From Collybia mongolica (Eukaryota; Basidiomycota; Agaricomycetes; Agaricales; Clitocybaceae): DNA of 64,000 bases. Of this stretch, positions 45,108 through 56,753 are shown one piece after another. A program made the position numbers and the translations under genes. Numbering within the stretch: the stretch's first letter is position 1; each line of letters begins with the position of its first letter. The DNA is taken from assembly GCA_013420905.1 (NCBI GenBank), contig JAAXNY010000011.1, forward strand, positions 434,001 to 498,000. The letters run 5' to 3'. A model generated the notes under the pieces. It was not told where the DNA came from. It made no database searches and was given only the letters and a program-made list of their open reading frames with translations.

Positions 45108-46818
45108 GGTGAGTGGACACGCGACTCACAAGTTCCCACGGCGTGATTGGTAGTCCAATTGAACCTGAATTGTTTTTTTTTACCTATCGCAGCAGCGTGG
45201 CAGATATTAGCAAGGGCTCAATTATGAACCTAATCGTTCACATCCATCTTCCAAAGCTGCCTCAAAAGTCTCCAGATCTGTTCGGCGTGCCGTATGGATG
45301 ACAGGTTGAATCCCCGTCAAGTGAGTCTGCACGACAATCTTAACTTAAATACGAAGACATGACAGTCGCGCCCAATGCCTGGTGCTCAATTATGCATGAA
45401 TATAGAATGACTATTCAGTGTGTGGGAAAACTCTTTTATGGCAAATACCACTCGCATAATTTCCTCTGAGGCAACTGTGGTACGACCATTGACAGTCCAG
45501 GCTCGAAATCACAGCACCTTCCGCCCCTTCGGGACTATATGTCTACTCAACGCGGCTGCTCGTTGTTGTGCGAATGACACGTTGCTCTTCTGATTCGATT
45601 CTCAAGGGTTAAAGCCTCAAGGTCTGCCCAGCATTGAATTGGCCCCGTCGCATCATCAACACCAATCGATAACACGTTTCTGGTCCTGCCTACTTTATAG
45701 TGTTTCAGAATGTCCCCATTTCTCGAGAAGTGGACGCCTCGATTTATCCTATTCCGGTGGGGGTGTCGTATGTGCCGCTGTGTTCAAATGTTTTGACCCC
45801 TTTTCCATTTCTGCTGAACTTACGCTAGGTAAAAGACTGATACATCTCTATGTCCGAAATTCGGATGCGTGAGCTTGTGCTTACAGCTTCGGTTTGGAGT
45901 CGCCAGGGAACACGGCGATATTACGGACTTCATTTCCATTTATTTGTACTCGGATTTTCACAAGTGGCGGCTAAGACGGTCGGAGAAGACCTCTTTAACC
46001 ACGTACCAAGTAATTGCTTAGTGCCTAGACATGCTAAACAAGATACAAACACTCTGTTGATGTACCCAGCTTCAGCCAGCGATTGAGCCTATTTATTTCG
46101 TTCTCGCACCGTGACGGGGGGATGAGCTTCATGTGGTAGTAGAGCTAAAGTGTGCTACATTTTCGGAAGACAACAAAGCGTAGGTCATTCCCACAGCCCT
46201 CTCAGCGCTCAAAGTGGCATTGAGTACTTCAACGTGGCGGGTGAAAAAATCTTCATCAGTAGTTTCACAGTTTGCTTTTTTCTGCTCGTACGAGCGGGAA
46301 AAGCGGGAATCAGAAAGCTCACAAGCGCCGAGCAGAAAAAGCCATATCTAATATTTCGAAAAAACTAGGCTCTAAATTGGTGACAAAAAGTCAAAAAATC
46401 TACAAAAAGCAGAAAACAGTGGAAAGAGAGAAAAGCAAAGGTGGGCGACATTAAGCATAGTAAATATGTGACCGAAACGGCTCTCAATTAGCAATAGAAT
46501 AGGTTACTTGCACATAGTACTGATAGCTTTTCGCTTTTCTGCTTTTTTGCTTGTGACAAGTGGAACAGCGGCAAAAAGCGGACAAGCATTCTGTGAACTT
46601 ACTCATGCCTTATAAATGCAACACGCTACCCATCTCAAAGCACCAACACATTCAGGATTTGCACACTGATTTTTCGCAGCTGCATTTTTAACAGAGGTTG
46701 ATAACTCAACGAGGGATCGATCGATGTGACATCCTACTCCAACGGGACTCGAGAGGATATTGGGACCCGAATATCAATATCAAATTCATTTTTCTGTAAA
46801 GGCCGGCACTCAAACTGG
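45108..46818. other. Intergenic region with inverted-repeat patch
   Basis: No gene recognised. At 46270-46342 the 14-nt arms CTTTTTTCTGCTCG and CGAGCAGAAAAAGC form a hairpin, and TTTTCTGCTTTTTTGC-like phrases recur in both orientations up to 46590, suggesting an eroded foldback element. Confidence 0.4.
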
Positions 46819-48075
46819 TCAAGTAAATCCATGCACAATCCAGGCCTGGATTCTTGCCGTCAACGCACACAAATTCGGCTCCCTAGCCAAGAAGTCGTAA
46901 TACGGGTCATTATGAACTCCATCTTTCTGCACGATCAGAGTCGCGCACGAGTGGTATCGAGTGATTTTCTTCGAGAGCTGTATAACGTCATCTCTTAGAC
47001 ATTCTGCCTCTCCGACGCTGATTAGGACCCGATCGACAACCTTGTTGATGCCTTGGAACCACGATCCCGAGACCACGCTTGCATCCAGGTATGGGTAGTG
47101 CGATTCCTCTACGCCGTTGAACACCTTTCTCCCGCAGTAGGCAAAGGTAATTGCCCCCACTACATCTGTTTTGTCATTTTTGGCGAAGGAGCCAGTGCCG
47201 CCTGCAAGTGATATCCATGGCGACATAAGATAAATTCCACAGATCCTGGATCGCAGAGAGAGGCGAGGTATCCCGTCCAGCGGATGTAGGATGTGTGAGA
47301 GTAAGTTCAAAACGAGATTAGCGCCGGCCGAGTCCCCAACTATCTGTATGTTTTCCGGCCTGACGCCACTGGAAATGATGTGGCTTAAGGCCAATGTTGC
47401 CTGTCGTAGTGGCATTGGAAATGCGGCTGTTGGTACAAGAGCTAGGTTTTGGGTGAGCATCATTTCTCGTCAAATAGCCTGAAACAGAAACTTACAGTAG
47501 CTGAATATTACAAGACCAACGTTGAGCCCCTCATCAATCTTGAGATGTATTCGCATGTGGTTCCAGAATGAAGCAGCAAAATCTTGAAGGGGTATTATAT
47601 AGCCACCACCTGTAATCGGACGGGAGTTAAGAGAGGGTCGTCCTGCCCGAAGTTCGTTACCTTACCATGAAAATAAACAATAACGCGGTCTGTTCGCCTG
47701 GGCCCAACCCACAACAGTCTGGCACCTTGGCCGATTTCTTCCACCAACGCTGGCAAACCGTTTTGCTTTACCCATGCTTCGTATACCTGGCGCGTAGTTC
47801 CAAGCACGAACTGTAATTGCCTCATATTTAAAGCTGAACTGATGAAGCGGAATCCAGCATCGCTCAGGACGCGCCTCCAGCTCTTTGTCCTGTCACGCAG
47901 GACCATCACCGAAACGAACAATTTCCAAGCGAGGACAAAAGCTGTCATGCTTTATCAGATATGTACGTCAAACCAAGAAGATTGGACACCCACGCAGTTC
48001 GCTAATAGTAAGAATCAATTCCCCCATCTCAAGCAAGGAAATGCTTCCATAAGGCCTTTGTGCGAGGTCTGCCAT
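46819..48075 (-). CDS. Alpha/beta-hydrolase, HSL-type esterase, paralog 1
   Basis: Four exons on the minus strand: exon 1 from ATG 48075 (MADLAQRPYGSISLLEMGE); exon 2 about 47945-47672 (VLAWKLFVSVMVLRDRTKSW .. RRTDRVIVYFHG); exon 3 about 47605-47495 (GGGYIIPLQDFAASFWNHM .. GLVIFSY); exon 4 from about 47450 to the stop at 46819. The oxyanion motif HGGG is split by the exon 2/3 intron. The nucleophile is GDSAGANLVL, the acid is in VGEAECLRDD, and the histidine is in KDGVHNDPYYDF. This is the family IV / hormone-sensitive-lipase fold, acting on acyl or carboxylic esters; the substrate is unknown. Its closest relatives are the three tandem copies at 56,754-61,818. Confidence 0.85.
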
Positions 48076-49519
48076 TTTAGTCACAGAATGGTGTTGAATA
48101 CGGTTGGGGACAGAGACGTGAATAGTCCGATCGTGCTGGCGTTTTATAGGTATGCGACCGGTACCCCTAATCCTCAGCAATCGCCAAAACGGCGGATCCT
48201 TCGAATAAAGTCAATGATGGAAGCTTGCCTTTCTGATTTCCCAGTGCGCCACCTGTATCAACCAGGATTCTGAAATCAAAGCTGGATTTCGAAGGGCAAA
48301 AAGCAGTTTCTGAGTTCAGATCCGAGATTAGTCGACCTTCTCCCGATCAGATGACACCGGTGCGCGTGTTTGCTCAGCTGATCGTCGAGGATCATCGTCG
48401 CCGTCGGACTCACTATGAGCTCGAGATTTGCTTAATTTCAGGCTTTAAAACCCCAACCCGCCCACAACTACCCACCCCACTTATGGTTACTTTAGACAGG
48501 ATGCTTGCCCCTCAACTATTGCTGGGATTCTGAGGAAGCCCTTGCTTAAGCTCGCCCAAATTCTTTGAAAGCCACGGACCGAATCTGGATGTTATTGCAG
48601 GGATGTCTGATCATTTATCCCGATTTCGTGTGCTTCATTTCAATATGCCGATATGTCTCCAAGTCAGTAATCCACACAAACCGCAAGTACTGCACATAAT
48701 ACGCACACCGCGATCCGGTCCCGCAATCGAAAGAGCGAGAGAGTACAAAGCCGCACTGCATGCGGGGAGCGATGTTTAATGGTGACTGATCCCTAGGGTT
48801 CCATTTTTTACCATGAGCGCTAAATCCTTTCTGAAATACTTACTATGCTTGTTGGGGACCGCATATTCAGCGCACTGATGGGACAAAGCACCTTCATCAT
48901 GGTGTGTACTTTCTGCCAATACAGTCGTCCCTGTTGTTTGCGATGCGTGAAAATGCGAGGGTTTAATTAAAAGCCGTGGAAACATGGAAAAAGGTACACG
49001 CCATCAGAGACGCCACAAACGGGAGATGTCAATCGGACGGTCATCGATCATCCCGGTCTTGCCTGATCCAGGGGAGCCTCATGGTCTTATATAAAGGCAC
49101 CACTCGCGAAAGGAAGAAATTATAAATAGTTTACCTGTATACCACCCGCGAGTTGCGGGCACCAATGTAGAATTTCTAAACACTTGGTTCTGTCCTCATT
49201 ATGATCCTCTATCGATGATGGCCGGTGACTGGTTGACTCTGCGGATGGTATCAGCATGGAGGATGGGTGACGGTTGAATGCTGAAACATGATGCGCAGTT
49301 ATTATTTGGCTGCGGCTGACCATCGTGTGCACACTTGCGTTAGTACTGAACCTAGTCGTATATTTTGGGATGCAGATTGAGCGCGCTGGGGGCCTGCGTG
49401 TGGGTACAAAGGGCACAAGACACTAAATTATGCTGTAAATTATGGTACAAATACAAAATCCTCCTAAGAACTCGTTTACGATGACAAGGGAAACGTACAA
49501 ATAGTATATACGAGCCCAT
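48076..49519. other. Intergenic region
   Basis: No gene recognised. Short frames on both strands show no domain or splice support. Confidence 0.4.
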
Positions 49520-51706
49520 TTACTTTAGTTCATCAGCCTGAATAAGGGAAACAGCCTTTTGCGAACGGGGTTTGATAGAGCATTTGAACGGCTTAGGATG
49601 ACTGGTATCAGGATCAGGTAGAACCCGAATTCCATTAGAAAGACAAACCGAGTTAAAAAGAATGCCAACATACCTAATAGTTCCTGTGGTATTCTCGTGC
49701 ACAGGTACTATGACTACTCCGTTTTCAACACATTTGGATATATCAAACACGGCCAATGACATAGCACAGGAGATAAAGACGGAAGCATCGGCAAGGTGAG
49801 ACCCTGGGCATAATTAGCAAATGATTGCTAAGTAATTTGAAAGGTAAAACTACCTGGACAGGTCCTGAATTATGCTTGTTAGCTATGGAATAGAAAGGAA
49901 TACCACAAATTTACCGTCGTCCAAATCCGAAGCATAGTTCTCGCGGGTCAGGTTGGACGGCTTTATCACCTGACGGGATGTACCGTTCTGGGTCAAAGCG
50001 TTCGGGTTCAGGGTATATTCTAGGATCGTGTGTCAATTTCCTTTTGCGCATAATCAGCCGACCAACAGTGCTGAAACAGTCAAAGACAGACGGACCAAAT
50101 ATTTGCGATCACCAAAGACCCCTTCGGAATGAAATACCCCTCGTGGACATCATCCTCCATAACGCGGTGTGGTACACCTAAACCGGACATGGTAAATTAG
50201 GCACCGACGTATTCAAAAGTTTGGAATTGTTTACCGGTAGGGGTTACGGTGTTCCAACGAAGAACCTCTTTCGCGAGCGCATTCACATAAGGTAGCTGTT
50301 CACGGTCTGAAAAACCTGGAAGTCTGTCGTTCCCAACGACAACATCAATTTCGGCCTGAGCTTTCTTTACAACCTCTGGGTGGAGGGCCATCGCAAGAAA
50401 GAAAGAGTATATTGCCGATACAGTCTAAATAAATGTCACCAAAGATTCTTTGCGGAATGGTTTGACCAAGGACTTACTGTATCAGCACCTCCTGCCGAAG
50501 GTGGGTATGATCAGAGCTTGATCCAAACGAGTCTAAGTAGTTGTACCTGAATAAAGGCTTGCAGCGCTCCACTTAATATCAAACTCGTCCTCAGCTGTAA
50601 GAGGGTTGCTTTCGAGCAATGTAGATGTGAAGGAGAGGGCAGCTGTCCCGGCGGACTGATAACTCGATTGGCTAAAATAATGCCGACTAGAAACTAAATG
50701 GCACCCACCATTTGTTGCTTGACGAAATTATGCGGCTGTTCAACCATTTCAACAAGCGTATTAGACCAAGAGGCGACAATCTTCTGGAAGCCTGCCCCAG
50801 GAAACCAAGATGGAACGTGGCGCACTGAAATAAGCTTAACGGATATTAACAAGGAATGCAGAGAAGTACACTTTACGTGCAGGAATGAGGTCAACCAGGA
50901 AACCCCCAGGAGCCGTGGATAGCGAGAACTGTTCTGTAGCTTTGTCTGCAAGTTCAACAAAGGGGTCATTATTTTCTTGTGTTTCATATCCATGAGAAAT
51001 TCGAAGAATAATCGCTCCAGCGGTCCTTCGTATTCATCAGGGTGTGTGTGTCATGTGTTCGGAACACGACGTACTTTCGGACATGGGCAGCGAGAGCCTC
51101 AGGTTTGTAGAGGACACTACGCAAGAATCGGTGTGTTTCAAGCTCTTCCGAAGGAAGGTATTGCTTCATTGACGCGCTATTGCCTATGCTTTGGTAGAAC
51201 AGGCGACGGAAACGCCGGAAACGATCGCCATAGGGCAAGAGAGCTAGAACGTTCTTCCAACCGACGAGTTCACCGCCCATTTGAAGGATAGGACGGTCAG
51301 AATAAATAGAGCTTTTTTTATCGAGCATCTCTTTTGCAATCCTTGCGGAGTTGAGAATGATCAACGGCTGGCCAAAAACAGTAACTGAGGTGATGTCACC
51401 TGCAATAATGAACGTCAGAGGCATGATGTCGGCCAATACAAAAACAGACTGACCCCATTGTTCGCCCCAGCGCGCAAACGTGAGCCATTCCTTCTCGGAT
51501 GGCATATCGAAGATATTCCCGACGAAAGGTAAGCCTTTGGGGCCAGGTGGAAGTGAGGCGGGCTGTTTCCAGCGCCGAAGAAAGCTCTTCAAGAGGAATA
51601 GACCCAGAAAAGCGAAGATTATATCCACAGTATTGATAAAGTTTGGTGACATCGATGTACGTAGGTTTACAAACCGAGGGATGGATGGTTGTTCAGAAAA
51701 TTTCAA
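49520..51706 (-). CDS. Cytochrome P450 monooxygenase
   Basis: Membrane-anchored heme monooxygenase. The N-terminus holds one membrane segment ([17 protein letters not shown]) and the Pro-rich hinge [13 protein letters not shown]. Then come [16 protein letters not shown] and [17 protein letters not shown] (helix C), an I-helix region near 50560-50480 ([18 protein letters not shown], across an intron), the ExxR motif [25 protein letters not shown], and the PERF region [11 protein letters not shown]. The heme loop FGFGRR-TCPG is assembled over three exons: one ending at 49915, an 11-nt exon 49854-49864 with the heme-ligand Cys, and one from 49803 ([11 protein letters not shown]). About ten exons with introns near 50 nt. 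A 54-nt in-frame intron (GTCAGT..TTGCAG, about 51456-51403) lies within the first long open frame. All core motifs are intact. It resembles basidiomycete CYP5144-like proteins; this subfamily guess is weak. Confidence 0.88.
49854..49864 (-). other. 11-nt microexon carrying the P450 heme cysteine
   Basis: Bounded by ATTCAG on one side and GTAGTT on the other, with 50-nt introns each side (49914-49865 and 49853-49804). Its GACCTGTCCAG supplies Thr-Cys-Pro plus split codons, and turns FGFGRR into the required FGFGRRTCPG. Confidence 0.75.
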
Positions 51707-53023
51707 GGCCCTTTAGTATGATATCGGAAGATTATCCAATTAGGATCGGCATACGGCACGGTGTTCGAGTTCATTCATAAAAGGGGCAGGGCATGAAGCC
51801 CGCGGCAATTGTAATACAAAATTTTGACAGGAAATGCGGTGAATCAATATGAATCATGGGGTAATGACAGTGACATACTGACGAATTAATATCAGCGTGG
51901 GTTTGATTGCAGGGTAAAGGTCCCATATAGATCCAGAGACGCTTTTTCGTCTCGAGATCTTGCGTGCGATGGTATCAGGTGGGACCGCTCCGGGATGTGC
52001 GGCGGGATGTTTTTTTGAATCAATGTGGAGTGTTCGGGAAGATACTTGTTTATAAGTGAGCATACTGCAGTGAGAACAACCCCCTTTTTTGGCAAGAGTT
52101 AATCATGTTGCAAAAAAGATTCGCCGCTCCCAAGCCACCTGTTCGCCGCGAAGTGCTGTGAAAGTAAATGAATACGCATCGACGTGTGCCCATCAAGGTA
52201 ACTGAACGCATGGCCAGCTGGAGACCTTTCTGATATCCCTGAAAATAACTAGCCCTTACAGTCGATTTCCAGGGTTTGCTGGCAGGTTGAGGCTGCATGA
52301 AGCTTAGATACAAACAGGGGACAACACGTTCGCCTCGGATATTGATCGGAAGATGAAGTATTCCGGCTGTTCTCAGAACACTATAGTCCCGAAATCCTGT
52401 GTTTGCTTGAATCCGAACAAACAAAGGCTATTTTAGGAAATCATGAGATTTTTTGTTTGATACCGGGCCATTATTATGGGGGAACGGTCAACGCCCCTTC
52501 GATGTCTGTTCGATTATCTGAATACTATACTAAGCCTGTTGATGCTGAGAAGGCAGAGGGGTGGTTTAGACATGTTGGTTATATTGCTTGACTGGTCATA
52601 TACATAGAGTTTTTCTGTGCTCGTCACCGCTTGAGTTCCTTTCCGATCCTTCGCTACATTTCTTTTTGGCCGCTTTCCTAAAATAGCCTTTGTTTGTTCG
52701 GATTCGAGCAAACACAGGATTTCGGGACTGCCTATCGTTCTTGAAACAGCTGTCAGACTCGGGGATAATAATGATCTATAAAATCAGGTTGATGAGGTCT
52801 CGTGTTATACGCGATTCCCTTTGTACAAAAATGTCGATGCGTTGAAGACTGTAGAGTTACAGATTATGTTACAACAGACGCGCGATGGTTCTGACTCGGG
52901 CGCACATCGGAATCTTATTTGTTCAGATCATGTGTGGTTCGCTGGGTGGTTTCGATCTTGACAGATATGCCGGGCGGCCCTGTAGTTAATAATATGAGCG
53001 TGAGTATTGACATAAATTTTCAA
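51707..53023. other. Intergenic region holding a MITE
   Basis: Apart from the inverted-repeat element at 52385-52729, no gene or repeat was recognised. Confidence 0.4.
52385..52729. mobile_element. 345-bp MITE with 56-bp terminal inverted repeats
   Basis: Both ends begin AGTCCCGAAATCCTGTGTTT and stay identical for 56 bp except for one T/C difference. The internal part is 233 bp without a credible ORF (the two MLESEQTKAILG frames are the same arm read from both ends). No target duplication is obvious in the flanks, so the class is unclear. Confidence 0.85.
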
Positions 53024-54825
53024 TCAGGGGCTGACGTCTGACTGGAACCGCTTGGCGATTTCAGTGTGCTGGAGGGAATATGAGAGGTCTTCGCCATATC
53101 CACCAAGGTCCCGTATTGCCCGTCTAGCATTTAAAGTCACTAAAAGCGAATTGCTATACACTTTCACAGTTATCAGTGTTTAACTCTCGAAATACTGCGG
53201 GGAAAACTACCCACACCGTCCAAGACTGAAGTAGAACGCGACATATATCAAAGTGTCTGACCATCATATCATCTGTAATTCATAGTTTGATATTAGTGCC
53301 GATGCGGGGGGAAAGCTTACTGATACAAGCGATGCGATAGCACATATGCTGGTCAAAAGCCCAGTACTGACTGTGAACAGGATCTACAAGAGGGGAGATT
53401 ATTTGAGTATTATTGGCTTCGAATCTGAATACAGAATAATGGTAACGCCCACCAGTTTGCTTATTATGGTATCTGATCTATAAGGACCATTGGTTAACTC
53501 GTTTTTTTAGGATGGTCAGATCATACTTCTTGAATCCGGTGCGGAATCGCTGGAGGAAATAACACAACGTTCCGGCGATGAGAGCGTCCGCCGCCGCACC
53601 TAAACCATTCACTGTCATGGATAGGCCATAGCATCATTATCAGCAACGCTGATATACAATGTTTAAACGGACCGACCTTCAACTCCAATAATTGCAACCA
53701 TGTTGTCAATTTCATGCTAGAATTATTCCACGTTTATCAGGAGGAGTAACAAGACGCATTAAGATAGGCTCACGATAGGATCACAAAAGCCACCCAGGTG
53801 GCGTTAAGATAAAACCAAGAGACAGCTTACCAAAAGAGCATGCGGGATGTTACCAAAGTTGTAAGGATGACAAGGATTTTATTGGAGCTGGGAAACCAAC
53901 CAAAATTTGCAAGGATTGATCTAAACCACTTTCCACTCGACGTAGGACAGGTGAGAGAACTCACACTGAGACTGATGAGCCATAAGTTTTGGTTGCTCAC
54001 TGGGAAGTGCCGTTAGCTGTCACATGTTTTGAGAACTGACAACCCTCACAGCGCCAGGAAGCTATGTTGGTACCGGGTAAATATGTCATGATTTGAGGAG
54101 GCACGAATGTACAGCGTAACCTTGTACCAATAATCCCACGATACCCTGAAAATATTGACTTCCGTTCGAAATCTGCCAAAACACTGGACAATTCAGAAAC
54201 GAACGTTGCACAAAACCTCGCGCTGCCGATAGATACATAAATATAATTGGGTTATTCTCGTAACAAGTTGCGCACCATAACACTCCTAAGAATAGACTAT
54301 TTTCAGTACAGGAAAAATTGGACATGATGTTCGCCACGTACCAGACCATCTCATTGAGAGTTTGACGCCTCCCGTAATTATAGTAGTACACTTGAAAATG
54401 TCGCACGAGATAATAGCACGCAAATCAATGAGATCTTACCGGTATGTGAGATCAGGCATTGGTGGACACTATCAAGCACCCAAACGGCACTGACCTACTT
54501 TCGTTGTGAACACTGTGCAAAGCCATCTGTAGCCACGCATACTAGGGATTTGATGTACCAGGCATCCTAAATACAGGGAAATTTAGTGATTCTGAAAAAA
54601 ATCAAGTTCAAAGAACACACCTTGGTATAGGTATAGTTATTGAAGGAATAACATGTTTGAACACATGATACTTACGATAACCTTTGGGCGAGGTGTAAAG
54701 GAGTTAACCATGTAATTGGGAGTACCTCCATATAAGCTATGGAATGGCCAAATGTCAATTACGGGCTGGTCAATTCTCGGATCTTACATTCCAGCACATA
54801 TTACTCCGATGAATGCCGCTCCCAT
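53024..54825 (-). CDS. DUF6534 family multi-pass membrane protein
   Basis: Assembled across about eight small exons on the minus strand: MGAAFIGVICAGM (54825-54787); AVWVLDSVHQCLISHT (about 54500-54440); VYYYNYGRRQTLNEMVW (54390); a segment FVQRSFLNCPVFWQISNGSQ (54210); AADALIAGTLCYFLQRFRTGF (about 53600); KSDTIISKL; ILFTVSTGLLTSICAIASLVS (53385); SDTLIYVAFYFSLGR; and VYSNSLLVTLNARRAIRDLGG with the stop TGA at 53024-53026. This order is the signature of the DUF6534 family, fungal proteins with several membrane helices of unknown function, abundant in mushrooms. The part between 54800 and 54500 (second helix) was not resolved cleanly, so a partly decayed gene cannot be excluded. The start Met is provisional. 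Confidence 0.7.
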
Positions 54826-55476
54826 CTTGTCCGTCTGCCATGTTGGTGGGAGAAAGGATTAAGAAAGGAACAGTAACTAGCATCGGAGCCCGGCTACCAG
54901 GCCTTAAGGCACGACACGGTGCATCATCTGTGCCAGTGTCACAGACTCTAAAACATTGTATCATAGCTGTCTGTTGGGAGTCGAGATCCTTCGAGCCACA
55001 AATCGGGCCGAGCCCCGTGGTCAATGGATTCCCCCGGATGGAGGGCCTTGAGACTAATCCGCAAATAATGCCTGGAGCTATATGATACAAAGTGGGTCTT
55101 GGCGCCACAATAGGTCACGGGCAGTAAAAAAACTTCACTTGAGTATATTTTGTCCATTAAGTATCAGCGAAAGAAAAAGTGCACGCACCATCCCAGTACG
55201 GGGTGGCTGAATCGATCCTGGACCTCCTGATTCGATAGAAGCACCGTGCTATGTCGAGATAGTCGGTCAGGGCTAAGAGCAAGTCAAGAGTACATTTTGG
55301 TTTGTCAAGTACCGATATACATACAGTGCGTGTCATCCGTCAACTTGAAACAAGGCGACTGCTGTTGTGGAGTACCCGCCTCTTAAAGCGGTAGGCCAAC
55401 GACGTCCATGAGAGCACAACCTATCGCTACGCAAGTGGGGATATAGTGCGTGTAAGTTCATCCAGACGAACACCTG
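54826..55476. other. Unassigned region
   Basis: Overlapping frames exist on both strands with no recognisable features. May hold the 3' part of the hypothetical gene at 55477-55950. Confidence 0.3.
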
Positions 55477-55950
55477 TCAAACGAAAGTGGCGCAGTTACT
55501 GACATCTCCTTGGTCCAAGGTGAATTTTTGTGCTATTGCAATGCTAATATAAAGATCTTGCGGGGAGACAGGATGCAGGATGAGGAGTAAGCTGTACCCC
55601 GAGAATTTATCTGTGGACGGGACATCTGACCATAGCCGTTTGTTCTCACAAGCAATGGCATGGTGACAAAGTAGCCGCCCTGATAAAATATTGATTCTAA
55701 GCAGCCTCTCTCTGATCACGCCGGCATCGGCTTCGTGTTCAAACGTGCTCTTCTCAGCATGCGCATTATAGGGCGAGCGGATCTTCAATGGGCTGTATGA
55801 GGTTGGATCTGTATAATGCGGACCATATGACAAGATTGAATCTTGTGGGGAAAGCGCCAGATGATCTGAATTTAAGTAAATCATCGGTGCACCCCACGTG
55901 TTGGCACTGAGTAGGCCGTCAATGTTGATCCTGTTGCGTAGGTTTGTCAC
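55477..55950 (-). CDS. Hypothetical protein (single-frame stretch of 157 residues)
   Basis: The minus-strand frame has balanced composition (WGAPMIYLNSDHLALSPQDS, LLRINILSGRLLCHHAIACE, DLYISIAIAQKFTLDQGDV), which looks like real coding sequence rather than a shadow. A GT near its end could lead into a further exon at 55400-55300. The family was not recognised. Confidence 0.35.
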   Translation of the reverse strand: MTNLRNRINIDGLLSANTWGAPMIYLNSDHLALSPQDSILSYGPHYTDPTSYSPLKIRSPYNAHAEKSTFEHEADAGVIRERLLRINILSGRLLCHHAIACENKRLWSDVPSTDKFSGYSLLLILHPVSPQDLYISIAIAQKFTLDQGDVSNCATFV

Positions 55951-56062
55951 GCAGATATTTTGACGCTTTTTGCACCAGGTTTGATATAACGTTTTGTTGA
56001 TGTCCCACTGGTCAATCCTTCATAGCGACTTAGTTTCGCAAAAGCACTCCACCACTTCATGG

Positions 56063-56275
56063 TCACGCTAAACCCCTGGAAAATCTGTCAAGTACCAGGT
56101 CATCTGCGCTTGACGTGAATCGTCTTCGGGATATATAGATATGATCATGTGTGGCTGAGTTGAATCGAACGACGGAGGCGTAAGGGGCTGCGAAAGTCTG
56201 GCTGTTTTGGGAGAAGAGGAGGAGTCCAAGAAAGAGCCGTGGGAAATTTTTCTTGATCGTCCTGCAGCTGGCCAC
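56063..56275 (-). CDS. Possible small secreted protein or first exon
   Basis: 70 residues with a signal-peptide-like start (basic MASCRTIKKNFPR, hydrophobic LFLGLLLFSQ, then TFAAPYAS). It could be the first exon of the hypothetical gene downstream. An overlapping frame on the same strand (56068-56328) is the alternative. Weak evidence. Confidence 0.2.
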   Translation of the reverse strand: MASCRTIKKNFPRLFLGLLLFSQNSQTFAAPYASVVRFNSATHDHIYISRRRFTSSADDLVLDRFSRGLA

Positions 56276-56753
56276 GGTCGACGACCTCGCTTCACTTGGA
56301 TTCTGCCATGAAATTCCCAGATAATCATAATCTCACCTGCGTCGACCTACTTCTCATATCTCAAAGCAAAATATACCGCCCTCACGACGTGACCCAACAT
56401 CAACAGACACTTGTAGAAATGGAGGACAGTTTCCATGCTATGCGTGCCCCACACCATCTCTTTCACTCCACCTTTCTGGCCCTCCCTTAAATCTTTAATG
56501 GTTTGACGTATTAGCACGATAAGTGATATTTTCACCGAAATGGAAAAGCACATATCTCGGGATAAGCAACGCAAGCATTATATATTTGTCGGCCTAAATC
56601 GCTCAAGCTCACTAAATCATACGATAAACTTTATTAATCCTATAGGTCTATCCTACGCAAGCCCTTGTTAAAATGTTAATGCATCATATCAATGATGACT
56701 AGCACGATATCGACGTAAATTGACACCGAAGTTCGTTCAAAAAACTCAGAAAG

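Noticed and set aside
52403..52711. Two ORFs starting MLESEQTKAILG on opposite strands
   Set aside because: Both are the same terminal inverted repeat of a MITE read from its two ends.
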